Shown here in pieces: positions 1 to 11,000 of a stretch of DNA of 64,000 nt. Both the position numbers and the translations under genes were made by a program. This DNA comes from Micromussa lordhowensis. Its lineage: Eukaryota; Cnidaria; Anthozoa; Scleractinia; Lobophylliidae. The notes below the pieces were generated by a model, which worked only from the letters and a program-made list of their open reading frames with translations, did no database searches and had not been told where the DNA came from. Position 1 is the first letter of the stretch. The number at the start of each line of letters is the position of its first letter. The stretch is from the NCBI GenBank assembly GCA_964020085.1, contig OZ026607.1, forward strand, positions 12,720,401-12,784,400, written 5' to 3'.

Positions 1-1860
1 AAGCCATAAAATCGGGCGATTTGCCTACTGAAGCGAAAAACCTCTCCGTCGATCATCCCAGAACTTCAAAATTCTACATGCTACATGCCACAAGCCAGGC
101 AACTCTGGACGCCCGATAGTCTCCGCTCTCAATTGTCTCACTTCCAACATCTCTGCCTACCTTGATTCCGTTTTGGCTCCATTAGTAAAACAACTTCCAA
201 CTTATGTTAAAGATTCAAGCCATGCACTTCAAAAATCTTGGAGTCATCTTCTTTTACGGGCAGCCATCGATATCTGTTCACTATGGACATTAAGTCGCTT
301 TATACCGTTATTCCAAACAACGATGGCCTACAAGCCTTAAAGTACCACCTCGACTTGCGTCCAGAACAGCAGCCACCAACTCACACACTTGTTCGACTGG
401 CTGAACTTGTCCTTAACTTGAACTATTTTGATTTTGATGGCAATTATTACCAACAGGTCGGAGGTGTTGCTATGGGAATGAAAATGGGGCCTAACTATGC
501 GTGCTTGTTTGTTGGTGACGTCGAGGGAAAAATGTTTGAAGAATATCAAGGAAGAAAGCAAGCCTTGTACAAGCGGTACATCGATGACGTCCTTGGCGCA
601 TCCTCTGTTACTCGACAAGATCTCGAGAACTTCATACATTTTTGTTCCACCTATCATCCTGCTCTTAAGTATACTTTTGAGACAAGCGAGTCCTCGGTAC
701 CATTCCTGGACCTTTGTGTTTCTATTTCCAACAACAAAGTAGCCACTACCATTCACTACAAAGCCACAGACACTCACAACTACCTCGAGTATAATTCCTC
801 CCACCCCACTCATTGCAGGAACGCCTTTCCATTCAGTCAATTCCTCCGTCTGCGTACGATCTGTTCTGATGATGGGGACTATGATATCAAGTCTGCCGAA
901 ATGGCGTCATTCTTTCAGTACAGAGGCTACCCCCGAAGCTTAATTACTAGAAGCCGGCAGCGAGCAAAGGAAATAAGCCGGGAAAGAGCTCTCCGCAAAC
1001 GTGACCGCGAACACGGTAGCCAACGATCGGGTGCCCCTGGTCTCAATTTCCATCCCAGTAACCACGAGGCTAAGAAAATCCTCCTGACGAATTTCCACAT
1101 TCTGAGAGAAGACCCAACCACTGCACACATATTTAACAGCCAACCCTTGTGCGTCCATCGGCGAGAAACTAACCTCCGTGACATCTTGGTCCATAGTACC
1201 TTTGCCTCCCGCCCTGAGCAAGACCAAGCACCACCAGGAACATTTTCATGCAACCGACCCAGGTGTCGCACCTGTAACTTCACGGCGAAGACTGATACGA
1301 TAACTTCCACGGGCGGAAGTGTTCTCCTTAATAGGCGGTTCGATTGTACTGCCACCGGCGTGATCTATGCGATCCTTTGCCAGCGATGTCACATGTTGTA
1401 CATTGGAGAAACCAGCCGTAAACTTTCGGACCGTTTTGGTGAGCACCTTCGGTCTGTGGAGAGATACAATCGTAATTCCCGCTATCATGGAGGAGGTTTT
1501 CCCGTGGCCGAGCACTTTAATCTGGCCGACCACAGCAACATCTAGGACATGAAAGTGACGTGGTCAAGCAGGTGAACGGTGGTACTGCATCCAAACAAGG
1601 AGAAGAAAGAAGGCTGATCTTCAAACTTAAAACGCTTGCCCCCAGCGGCATCAACATAGACTCCTCGCGCGCGCATGTTTCAAATAACATGTGCATCATC
1701 GGACGCGCGTGCACTGTGAACGTTTGATTCTGGCCTAACGGCTGAAGCATCCTGACTGATGAAGGGGTTATTCCCGAAACGTCTCGAATTAACTGAATTT
1801 AGCACTTTCTAATGAACATTTTTTACATCCGTACGGACTTCGAGCCTAATATTTTACCGT
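1..1860 (+). pseudogene. Penelope-like retroelement, RT plus GIY-YIG (decayed, 5' cut by window)
   Basis: The frame 238-1545 encodes the back half of a Penelope-like reverse transcriptase and a C-terminal GIY-YIG endonuclease. Visible are GGVAMG (460-477), the catalytic YIDD (577-588), a Cys motif CNRPRCRTC typical of the PLE linker, and GVIY ... LYIGETSRK of GIY-YIG (about 1357-1425). The frame has no ATG. Upstream coding (GRPIVS motif near 110) is in other frames, so there are frameshifts near 95 and in the A-run near 231. A TAG at 1543-1545 replaces the CAG seen in the 57-kb copy. The 3' tail runs to about 1860. This is a dead element; known elements of this type (for example Neptune) supply the family assignment. 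Confidence 0.9.
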
Positions 1861-1943
1861 CCAGCACGACCTAACTCGGTCAATAAGTACATAACTAGTA
1901 TAGTTCTCACTACATCTGCCCCCGCCTTGGATATCACGTTCCA

Positions 1944-2342
1944 TAGGCAATTGCAGAAACGTGAGAGGACTGGGAAAGAGTATGGTTGTTTTCCGTTTGT
2001 TTGAAAAACTAAGATATTCAAATGAAAGATCAACTAAATTTGAGAATATTTACCAAGAATAGAAGTATTTAGAGAAGGAAAATGGCAAAATGGTAGCTCT
2101 TCAAATATCACCTTAAATAGAGAGTTTGTATGGATTGGGTAGACAAGCCACAAAATTATAAGGATTTGTATGGAATTTTGCAACTTTTGAGATTCTCCCA
2201 TTTGAACAATTTTCAACTGAAAACTCTCAAACTTGGCTGGGTAGCTTTTCATTCAGTAACATTTCAGTTGAAATGTTTAGATTTTCAATCTAATCAATAT
2301 AAGAAACTCGTCTCAGTCCTCTCACGTTTCTGCAATGGGCTA
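1944..2342. mobile_element. MITE with about 30-bp terminal inverted repeats
   Basis: A 395-bp segment (1946-2340) has inverted ends: ATTGCAGAAACGTGAGAGGA on the left and its reverse complement on the right. It has TA at both borders (1944-1945, 2341-2342). The duplicated locus near 59170 lacks it, which gives an empty site. No transposase frame. TA borders suggest a Tc1/mariner-type donor, but the empty site is two bases shorter than expected, so the exact target duplication is uncertain. Confidence 0.8.
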
Positions 2343-3344
2343 TTGTGTAATGAACTGAACAACTTTTATTACAAAATATGTTTATGCTTCCATGCTATTG
2401 AATTAAACTAAAGGATGCCGCAAAAATTTCATGTGCAATAAGAAAACTGTATTATTTATTTGTTATGAAAATGTATTCAGTACATGTATTGTAGCAATTC
2501 ACTTTTTGGGAAATAACAGGCTGATCTGACCTTTTACTCTCGTTGTAATTCTTCAAACGACACAAAATGAACAAAAATCTCTGTTATTTCAAGTAATGAT
2601 AGAATTAAAAATTAAAGTTATTCGTACTCTTCAGACCGAACCAACGCCCCTGCACTCGTGCACGTGGCTGCAAGAGTTATCGATTAATCATTGAAACGAC
2701 ACCGTTTATAAATCCTTTACTAACTTCTGATCGTCGAGATAGCAACTTTTGATTTGATTTTGATTCGAAGAAAAGAGTTTTTGAACGACTTGTTATATCG
2801 GGGACTAAGTTCACTCAGGCAATGTTTTTTTCTTAGATATTTTGACCTTAACTCGGGTGAACTGAAAATCCACTGAGATCCGACCGAACATTTCGAGTGG
2901 ATTTGAGTTTTAATACATGAGTGCCGCACGGTGCACAAGAAATGACCGTAATATTCTTCAAGCCAGAACGACTCGACCGCTTTTACAGGCACTGCCTCCT
3001 AAAATTGGTATCATGAAGAACTTTTAGCTTTTCTCCCTCGACGAAAATTTTTATTGAGCAATATGATAGCCATACAGAAGACATAATAGGAACAAATGCC
3101 AGAATCATATGCCTTGACAGTTCTGGTCCAGGCTTCAATGATACTTGTCAATTTCAGCTGTCAATTTCATGTTTAACAGTTACAAAATTAGTAGCAGGCT
3201 TCCCAACTTCTTCAAATAAGAAAAATTAAAATTCTTTTGCGAACGATATGTTGTTAGTCTCGAAATGATAATTTCAACGAGTAATTACAGAGAAACAATG
3301 TTTTTCAAAAGGCAAAATTTGTTCCAGTTTTAGTTTTATCTAAG
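2343..3344. other. Non-coding duplicated sequence
   Basis: AT-rich DNA conserved almost base for base at about 59170-60180. The 90-codon minus-strand open frame at 2720-2992 is identical in both copies, but that only reflects recent duplication; it resembles nothing I recognise. No exon signals seen. Confidence 0.5.
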
Positions 3345-4345
3345 TGACCGATCCATTCTTAGCTAGAAAGAGGTTACTTCAGGTAACCAATAGCGATACC
3401 TTATTGTTGCTTGACAAGTAATAAAAAAGAAACAAAAGCGTATGCAGTCATAGCTCAATTGCAAAAAAACTTTCATCCTTCAGAAACCGCAAATAAAAAA
3501 AGATCAAATTTCTTTCTGGACAGTTTGTTGTTATTCCAAAAAGGTTATTTTAAAAACCCTTTTATACCCGTGCACTGAAAAAGTTTTTGTTTTACGTTAC
3601 TTTTAACAACCAATCATTCTAGTATGAGAAGTGGTTATTTTAGGTAACCAATAGCGATACCTTATTGTGGGAAGATTCAATTATTAAGCACTGGACGACA
3701 AACCAACCTTACAACTCAAGTCTGTGTCTTTCTAACGTCAAATTGAGCAAAAATAATAAGTTAAATTCTTTGCTGGACATTTTGTTGTTATCCCAAATAG
3801 GTTATTTCAAAAAAAACTTTTATAACCGTGGCCCCAGAAGGTTTTCATTTCAAGAGGACAACCTTATGCTAGTTTACGTTACTTTTAACAACCAATCATT
3901 CTAGTATGAGACGTGGTTATTTTAGGCAACCAATAGCGATACTTTATTGTGGGAAGAAACAATTATTAAGCACTGGACGACAAACCAACCTTACAGCTCA
4001 AGTCTGTGTCTTTCTAACGTCAAATTGAGCATAAATAATAAATTAAATTCTTTGCTGGACATTTTGTTGTTATCCCAAATAGGTTATTTCAAAAAAAACT
4101 TTTATAACCATGGCCCCAGAAAGTTTTCGTTTCAAGAGGATAACTTTATGCCAGTTTACGTTATTTTTAACAACCAATCATTCTAGTATGAGAAGTGGTT
4201 GTTTTAGGTAACCAATAGCGATACCTTATTGTGGGAAGATTCAATTATGAAGCACTGGACGACAAACCAAGCTTACAACTTAAGTCTATGCCTTTCTACC
4301 GTCAAATTGAGCAAACAAAAGTAATTAAATTCCTTGGTGGATGGT
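3345..4345. repeat. 282-bp tandem repeat, about 3.5 copies
   Basis: Units start with a stretch like GTAACCAATAGCGATACC and recur at about 3382, 3645, 3927 and 4209. The first unit is diverged and the last is truncated; the two central units differ by a few percent and are offset by exactly 282 bp. The 79-codon frames inside the units begin at TTG, not ATG. The same array occurs at about 60200-61170, and a diverged single unit at about 21245. Confidence 0.85.
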
Positions 4346-5430
4346 TCGTTGTTCAGATTTTGAAACGAGACTTGTTGTCACCACTGTACGGAAAATGACG
4401 TTTTTCAAAAAGACGTATTATTTCATGACAGCTGTCCATCTACATGTATTTCTTTTCAATCTATTATTTACGTGGAAACTGGCTAATACCACTAAACAAT
4501 GGACAGCAACTAAGGGCAGGTACAATAACATTTTGTGTGCCAAGTTTAACTAACAGAAATACTGAACTGTAAGGACAATTCCCTTAGTAACACATGACAA
4601 ACCTGTTACGTTGATCCCACTGCGTAGACCTTTGTTCTCTTTCGTTTAAATTCGTGGTCTTTTGTCGTTATTTTAGTGGACATACCTAGCCTTAAACTTG
4701 GGTTTGTGAATGTCAGAGCATTTGTTGGTTCTGGTTGACGTTTAGATCAAATTTACAGTTTTTCTTTCACGGTGATAACTTTTTTGTTAAGTGAATATTT
4801 AGAGGCCTGCCCTAGACAAATGTTATTGGGCATGCGCTCTGCCATTCTTCACAGCTGCAAGCATGTCCTTGCAGTTGTCATCTGAACTTCAATAATAATA
4901 TTTTCCAACTGACAGCTGTCATTTTCACATGTATTTGTTTAATTTTCAGAATTTCTTTAAATGAGGCAAAGTCACAGGTAGCATTCAATTCAGTTCTCCA
5001 CAGAGAACTAGCCTGTGAGAAAAGTTTGCTGATCTTGGAAGAAGGTTGTTTTCAGAGAAAAATATCAAAAGGGAAGACTCCAGCGCAGTAAGTGTTATTG
5101 TTTGTACATCTTACAATGTTACCAACCCTAGTAAACTAGAAGAAATAGTTTCCGTTTGAAAAGCCTGACGTTTTGGTTCGAAGGACAATTAAGGCTTCCA
5201 GGCTTTTTGGGAAATACAGGACTTACTTTATGATGCTTTAACATTCAGTGGCTAGCTGTTCCTTTATCTTTCTCGGAGATTTCTGATGTGTCAACCGTTT
5301 TGGGGCTTTGTTTGGGTGTGCGATGGTACTATCAAACTGCTATGAGAGTATTTTATAAAATTCCTCATTTTTCTAACTTTCCTGATCAGCACAGCAGAAT
5401 TACTACCTTCTTCCGTTAATATATAGATTT
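4346..5430. other. Upstream non-coding DNA with one degenerate exon relic
   Basis: Mostly featureless AT-rich DNA. The part at 4950-5087 lies between a pyrimidine-rich AG and a GTAAGTG donor and aligns with the open exon at 22500-22639, but contains stops and is two bases shorter (138 versus 140). It is a decayed exon. Confidence 0.55.
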
Positions 5431-5540
5431 AGCCAAGCCTAAAAGTGGAGCTTTGATTGCAATAATTAACCATCAAGGAAAAAGGGGATTTATTTTTTCT
5501 TGGATCCAAAAATTAAGAAATGATCAATTGTGGGCATGTA
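5431..5540 (+). repeat. Single relic of the exon-array intron unit
   Basis: The string around AAGCCTAAAAGTGGAG followed by GCAATAATTAAC, the AAGGAAAAA run and TTGGATCCAAAAATTAAGA is a diverged copy of the spacer that separates the module exons at 9.7-15.4 kb. It stands alone here, about 2.5 kb upstream of the gene, and is conserved at about 62260-62345. Confidence 0.6.
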
Positions 5541-6081
5541 ATTGTTAAACGTGTAGCTTCGTTTTTTTTTTCCGGTTAAATTTTAACAAACCATACCACG
5601 TATAAGCTATCATAAAAATTGCCTACGTAATTCTCGACGAGACTTCTGAAGACCCTCTAAAGACGCGACCATTTTCAACGTTTAAGCTTGACAGGGTTCC
5701 TCATTTTGTTACAGAGGACGTTTGAATTTCCACGTTTATGAGTTGCGTGCCAAGTCTCTCGCGTAGGTCAAAAGAGGACTTATCGCTCACGGTTTTTCTT
5801 ACTGAAAAGTTCTTGCACTAGAAGAATTATTACTTTTATTGCGTTGGAACCCTAGAGTAATAATTTTACGTTTCAATGCAAAACTCAATGACAGATGTTA
5901 TGGTTACTTTACGGCCGCCATGTTGGTGTCTCTCCGAAAGGCACCAACATGGCGTCCCCATAAAAAGCTCTATAAACTTAGGTGAAATACTTTTCTGAAT
6001 AACGCGCGTTTAAAATCCCCAAAGACCTAAATCTTGGCGAGGTTGTTTAGCTATTTATTACATGCATTTTGAAATCACTGG
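5541..6081. other. Non-coding; contains a short perfect hairpin
   Basis: No gene seen. At about 5917-5954, CCATGTTGGTG and CACCAACATGG flank a 13-base loop; the copy at about 62780-62816 has a longer stem because one mismatch is paired there. The spot resembles the tip of a small foldback element. Confidence 0.5.
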
Positions 6082-6360
6082 TTATCCTTGTAATGTGCCT
6101 GGTTCTCAGCGGTGCGATTTATTCACAAATCGCACTATCTTTTACTCTAAATCAAATCTTTTTCTCAGCCAATGAAAATGGGACAGTAAAACAAAACAAC
6201 GAATCAGATTTTAGGGCTTTTTTAAACTCACCAATCACATTGCAGGGAAATAAAAGACAAAAAAGCCATTGTTTGGCAAATTTGGCATCTTGGTTCAATA
6301 AATGTATGTCCTGACCAAAATTTAGACTTTGAAAATGTGCGATTTAAAAATGGATCTAAT

Positions 6361-6474
6361 AAAGTGGTAATTGAACTTCGGGTCGTGCAATTTTGGTCTG
6401 AAATCATACTTGTGATTTCAAATCGAACACGCGCTGACCAAATTGCACTCCACTCAGTTCAATTACCATTATTA
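6361..6474. repeat. Foldback palindrome
   Basis: GTGGTAATTGAAC and GTTCAATTACCA, then GTGCAATTTTGGTC and GACCAAATTGCAC, form nested arms around a central ATTTCA/TGAAAT-like core. A foldback element inside the 1.19-kb insertion. Confidence 0.6.
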
Positions 6475-6533
6475 ATCGTCTAAAAAATCCAAGATTCTTG
6501 ACTTAATTTAGTAAATGGTTACGATATATATGT

Positions 6534-6660
6534 TATTGGCCGGCTTAGGGTCGGTCAGTATAGGGAAAAACTGTGACGGAGGTCTTGAAAATGCTGCATT
6601 TTCAAGCCCAAGGTCACAGTTTTTCCCTATACTGACCGACCCTAAGCCGGCCAATAACAT
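6534..6660. repeat. Long near-perfect nested palindrome
   Basis: Arms of about 45 bp (TTGGCCGGCTTAGGGTCGG on the left and its complement on the right) enclose a second palindrome CTTGAAAATGC-T-GCATTTTCAAG. The stem through GGAAAAACTGTGAC appears perfect, so the element is young or maintained. Confidence 0.8.
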
Positions 6661-7269
6661 TTTTATCTTTTTCTTCTTGCCTTGAACTGCCTTGTGGGTG
6701 TGTGGCTTGTGGGTTTGTTTACGCAACTTTGCCATTGAATCGGCTTACGCGCCGTCTACAAACCGTTCGCAAAAAATCTAACGAGCGAACGAGCGAGTAA
6801 ATCAGATACTATCCGAAGAAAGGTGTATTAAAGAACGGATTTATTTCGAACTACTTTATGTCAGTGCGTTAAGTTCCCCAGTTAAGGTCTCCAAAATTGT
6901 TTTCCCGGTGTGAAATTTCATGCAAAGTTTGAACTTGTACTACAAAAACAGTTTTTGTGGATCATTGCGAATCACTCGAGTAAATTAGACTTTTCTACCG
7001 TAAATTGAGTAGCAGATATTGAGGAAATTCGCTAAGTGTACTGCACAGCAATTCTCTCAAATACAGAAACGATTAGAGGTGGAAACTCGACTAAAATTGC
7101 CATTACAGCGCCGAGCAACAAACAGCCAAACAAACTCTCACAACTTCAAGAAATTCGATTGAATTTACTTACAGTAACTTTCCTTGCCATCTAAAGGTGA
7201 ATAGAGATAAACTTCCGTTGATTTATCGTCTATGGAAGTGTAAATAGGGGGAAAGATTGAAGATAACCG

Positions 7270-8015
7270 CTAAATCATTCACGAAAATAGATCAACTCGA
7301 TGGATTCCGCCCGCTATAAAGGTCCGTATAAGAGAATTCCGACTGTTCCAGGAACCAATCAGATTGTAGGATTTGTCGAATTCCGCCCGCTTACGAGCTG
7401 AAAAAAAGATAAACTGATATATGTAGCGTGCTAAGTGCGAACCAGGCATATCAGGGACTTTCCAAAACACGATCGTGCAAGGGGTATGTCGTAAGAACAG
7501 TGAAAAATCTGATAGAGGCTATTTGTTTCAGAAATTTTTCATTGCGCATACTCCCTCCTGCCCCCCAGCCTAATAATCTAACTTAAGCCCGCGAGAATGA
7601 AGTCAGCGGTCAATTTCAGATTCAGATTCGGGCTCCGCTCGCTCGCCTTTGGCGTGCAGGAGCTCCGCTAGGATTGTATAAGTGAGTCAATTACGAATCA
7701 ATTTTCGTTATTGATTGGTATCCTGAGAAAGTTTCAGATTGGAAGTGGGAGACTAAAAATGACGGATCAAAGATGAGAATTGTGTAAATTTACATGTAGC
7801 TCTGATTGTCGTTCTCGATTCATTTCTTCTATTGTCTGCCCGGGAAGTACTGGTGCTCATTAGCCCTTAGATAACGACGTATGAAGACATGGCAATTTAA
7901 AGGGTTTTCACATTTTTTACCAACTGATTTTGATTTTTGTGTCGCTTTAACGTGACACAGCTTTAATCAACTAATATAACACCTGCATATTTCACTTGTT
8001 TATCTTTCAAGGAAT
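7270..8015 (+). promoter_or_regulatory. Upstream region of the array gene with a degraded TATA element
   Basis: No coding sequence. The 3' end, from GACACAGCTTTAATCAAC to the ATG, is conserved at 63625-63689. There the motif is TATATAAA 43 bases before the ATG; here the same position reads ATATAACA (about 7973-7980). A start site 10-20 bases before the ATG would fit. The TATA role is inferred from position and paralog comparison only. Confidence 0.5.
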
Positions 8016-8087
8016 ATGAAGTGCTTTGGTTTCTTCATAATAACTTGGGCCTTGGTGGCGTCATTCCCTCTCGATAAACATGCTCAG
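8016..8087 (+). CDS. Array gene exon 1: signal peptide
   Basis: ATG at 8016; 24 codons ending in ...PLDKHAQ, then donor GTAAAC; intron phase 0. Basic start, hydrophobic FFIITWALVA core and small residues before Phe-Pro fit a cleavable secretion signal. The same 72-base exon is at 25992-26063 and 63690-63761, with splice sites conserved, which supports the start. Confidence 0.85.
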
Positions 8088-11000
8088 GTAAACAAGTCAT
8101 CTTCATATCTCTGTAATTTGTCTGGTTTCTAACAAGAGCATCATTTGTTGCTTTGAGTTGTTTCCCACAAATGATTATTTTTTTCTTTAACAGGATGAAG
8201 ATCAAGGCAAAGACAAAAATTCTGGTTAGTGTACCACTCGGCTTCTCTTAGATTTTTAGATTCAATATCACTTTTAACAAGAACTCAAATTGCTCGCCAG
8301 CGGTTCATGACCATTTGCTGAGCGTTATGGTCAGTCAACTACGCCATCACGTATAGACCTAAAATTGTTACCGAATCCTTTTACAGCGTGTTTAGTGCAG
8401 TCAGTTCCAGATGCAAGAGACAATCTGTCCCTAATTATATTTTTAAAGGGAAACTGGTCAAAATCGTAGAAATAGAGGATATTACATGCGCGCGTACGAA
8501 CTTTATCTTCGATTGTTCAACTCGGTACACGAGTAAGCACAGCAATCGAGTGAGATATCGAGTTGAACACGATAAGATAAAGATAAAGACAAGATAAAAT
8601 TCGTATCCACAAGCGGGCATGTAAAGTTCTGTTTATTATATAAACTTACTAATGACGACCTCTTTTACGATTTTCCGCTGATTTTCCAACACGTTCCGAA
8701 GATTCTCCAAAAGTTGTCCGAAGGTCAGACAATCATTCCCAAACATTTTCCGAAAATACCCGATGATTGCCGATGATTTCTGAAGATATAAGAGGAATAT
8801 AGGATGATGTTTCGATCACAGAGCAACACATCTAGGTTCAGCTAAAGTTATTATTTAACCATGGCAATGGTGATCTTTTTAATATCTTCACACGTGATAA
8901 AAACAGTATTTTCACAGCGTGCGATGAAGATACGATTTTTTAATGAAAGGAACAATCCTGGTATTTCACTAGTGTTTATATAATAAAAGAATGTTACTTA
9001 AGGTGGCTCCCTATAGTTTTACGATCACACGCGCGCGGCTAAGGACGAAACCTCAAGTAATCAGCGCGCGCTTAAAGGAAAACATCACTGTTGTTCGATA
9101 TTTTGGGACGTCAACATGAGCACAAAGAGCAAATCGGAGAATAAATGATAACTGATGAAGTCGGACATCGTTTTTCATAGAAATCTACCAGACGAGTTTC
9201 GAAATATGAAAAAGACAATCCCTACTTTTTTCGTGTATAAAATTTGTATCCCGTAGGATGCGATGTGGTGCGATGTGGTGAAGGAAAAAGAGGACTTGTT
9301 TTTTATCCATATGAATCTTAAAACATGATCAGTTTTGAGCAGCTAGCAAAACAAGTCTCGATAGAGATATATGTGATAACATTTGCTCGATAAACTTTCG
9401 TTAGGCCGCCGGGGTCATACATATGTTGTTATAGTTTCTACATTGTTCTATTATGTCCTTTTATTTTCATAGAAACAGGACTGAACGATCAACAGGATAT
9501 CTCGTTCAGTGGCCCTACCACTGGTCAACACGGAACCAACTTGGGTAATGTTGGCCTCGGGACTCAAACGAATGGCAGACGAGGTGCGTTCTACTTCTGG
9601 TAGATGCAAATATATAGAAGCTAAGATAAAGATCTCGGTTACTCTAGCAACAAGTTATACAGAGCATGAAAACTTTTTTCCTCTATCGTCTTTGAATTGA
9701 TTCCCAGTTTTCAAAAAAAAATGTCTTTTTGGTCTAAAATATATATATTTAACCAAGCCTAAACCTGGAGCTGCGAATTGCAATATTTAACAATGAAGGA
9801 AAAAGAGGACTTGTTTTACATGGATCTGCAACTGAAAACATGATCAGTTTTGAGCAGCTAACAAAACAAGTCTCGATAGAGGTATATTTGATAACATTTG
9901 CTCTATCAACTTTCGCAAGGCCGCCAGGGTTATACATATTTTTTCATAGTTTCTACTTAGTTCCATTATATCCTCTTATTTCTACAGAAATACGACTGAA
10001 CGACCAACGGGATATCTCGTTTAGTGGCACTACCACTGGTCAACAAGGAACCAACTTGGGTAATGTTGGTCTCGGGACTCAAACGAACAAGGGAGATGGA
10101 TATGGATATTACTATGGCAGACGAGGTGGGTTACACTTTTTGTACATGCAAATATATAGAAACTAAGATAAAGATCTCCGTTACTCTTGCAACAAGTAAT
10201 ACTGAGCATGAAAACGTTTTTCTTCCATTGTCTTTGGATTTATGACAGGCTTTGAACAAAAAATCCAGCTGCTTTATAACGCATTAACTTAGTGAAGCCT
10301 AAAAGTGGAGATGGCAATTCCATTAATTAACAATGAAGGAAAAAGAGGACTTATTTTTCATGGATCTGAATCTTAAAACATGATTAGTTTTGAGCACCTA
10401 ACAAAACAAGTCTCGATAGAGATATATGTGATAACATTTGCTCAATAAACTTTCGCAAGGCCCCAGGATCATACATAGGTTGTTATAGTTTCTACATAGT
10501 TCATTATGTCCTTTTATTTCTATAGAAACAGGACTGAACGACCAACAGGATATATGTGATAACATTTGCTCTATCAACTTTCGCAAGGCCGCCAGGGGTA
10601 AACATATGCTGTGATAGTCATTACTTAGTACCCTTATGTCCTTTTATTTCTATAGAAACAGGGCTGAACGACCAACAGGATATCTCGTTCAGTGGCCCTA
10701 CAACCGGTCAACACGGAACCAACTTCGGTAATGTTGGTCTCGGGAGTCAAACGAACGGCAGACGAGGTGGGTTCTTCTTGTAGATGCAAATATATAGAAG
10801 CTAAGATAAATATCTCGGTTACTCTTGTAACAAGTTATAAAGAGCATGAAAACGTTTTTCTTCCATTGTCTTTGGATTAATACCCGGCTTTTGAACAAAA
10901 AATCCAGCTGCTTTATAACGCATTCACTTGGTCAAGCCTAAAAGTGGAGGTGCGAATTGCAATAATTAACAATGAAGGAATAGGAGGACTTGTTTTTCAT

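Larger units (their letters stand above)
6082..7269. mobile_element. About 1.19-kb segment absent from the duplicate
   Basis: Copy 1 has this segment between CACTGG and CTAAATCATTC; copy 2 (62930) joins those flanks directly. Its ends read GGTTATC and GATAACC, a short inverted repeat, which favours insertion here over deletion there. It contains two internal palindromes and no convincing coding frame. The 81-codon frame at 6069-6314 starts with TTG and crosses the left border, so it is not a gene. Confidence 0.6.
1..8326. repeat. Segmental duplication, copy 1 (partner 57215-64000)
   Basis: Bases 1-8326 match 57215-64000 almost continuously, in the same order and orientation: PLE relic, 282-bp tandem repeat, degenerate exon, upstream region and exons 1-2 of the secreted-peptide gene. 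The partner is about 1.54 kb shorter, mostly because this copy carries two extra segments (1946-2340 and about 6082-7269). The two PLE copies share the same frameshift near 231, so the block was duplicated after the PLE had decayed. A third, far more diverged copy of part of the block lies at about 21240-27535. Confidence 0.93.

Noticed and set aside
927..1533. Minus-strand frames of 95-142 codons over the PLE
   Set aside because: Antisense shadows of the RT/GIY-YIG coding strand; the same happens at 58150-58944.
3665..4186. Pairs of 79-codon frames in the 282-bp tandem repeat
   Set aside because: They begin with TTG, have no splice or family support, and are not all open in the second locus.
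6069..6314. 81-codon frame with a hydrophobic start resembling a signal peptide
   Set aside because: Starts at TTG and crosses the left border of the 1.19-kb insert, so the apparent signal is accidental.
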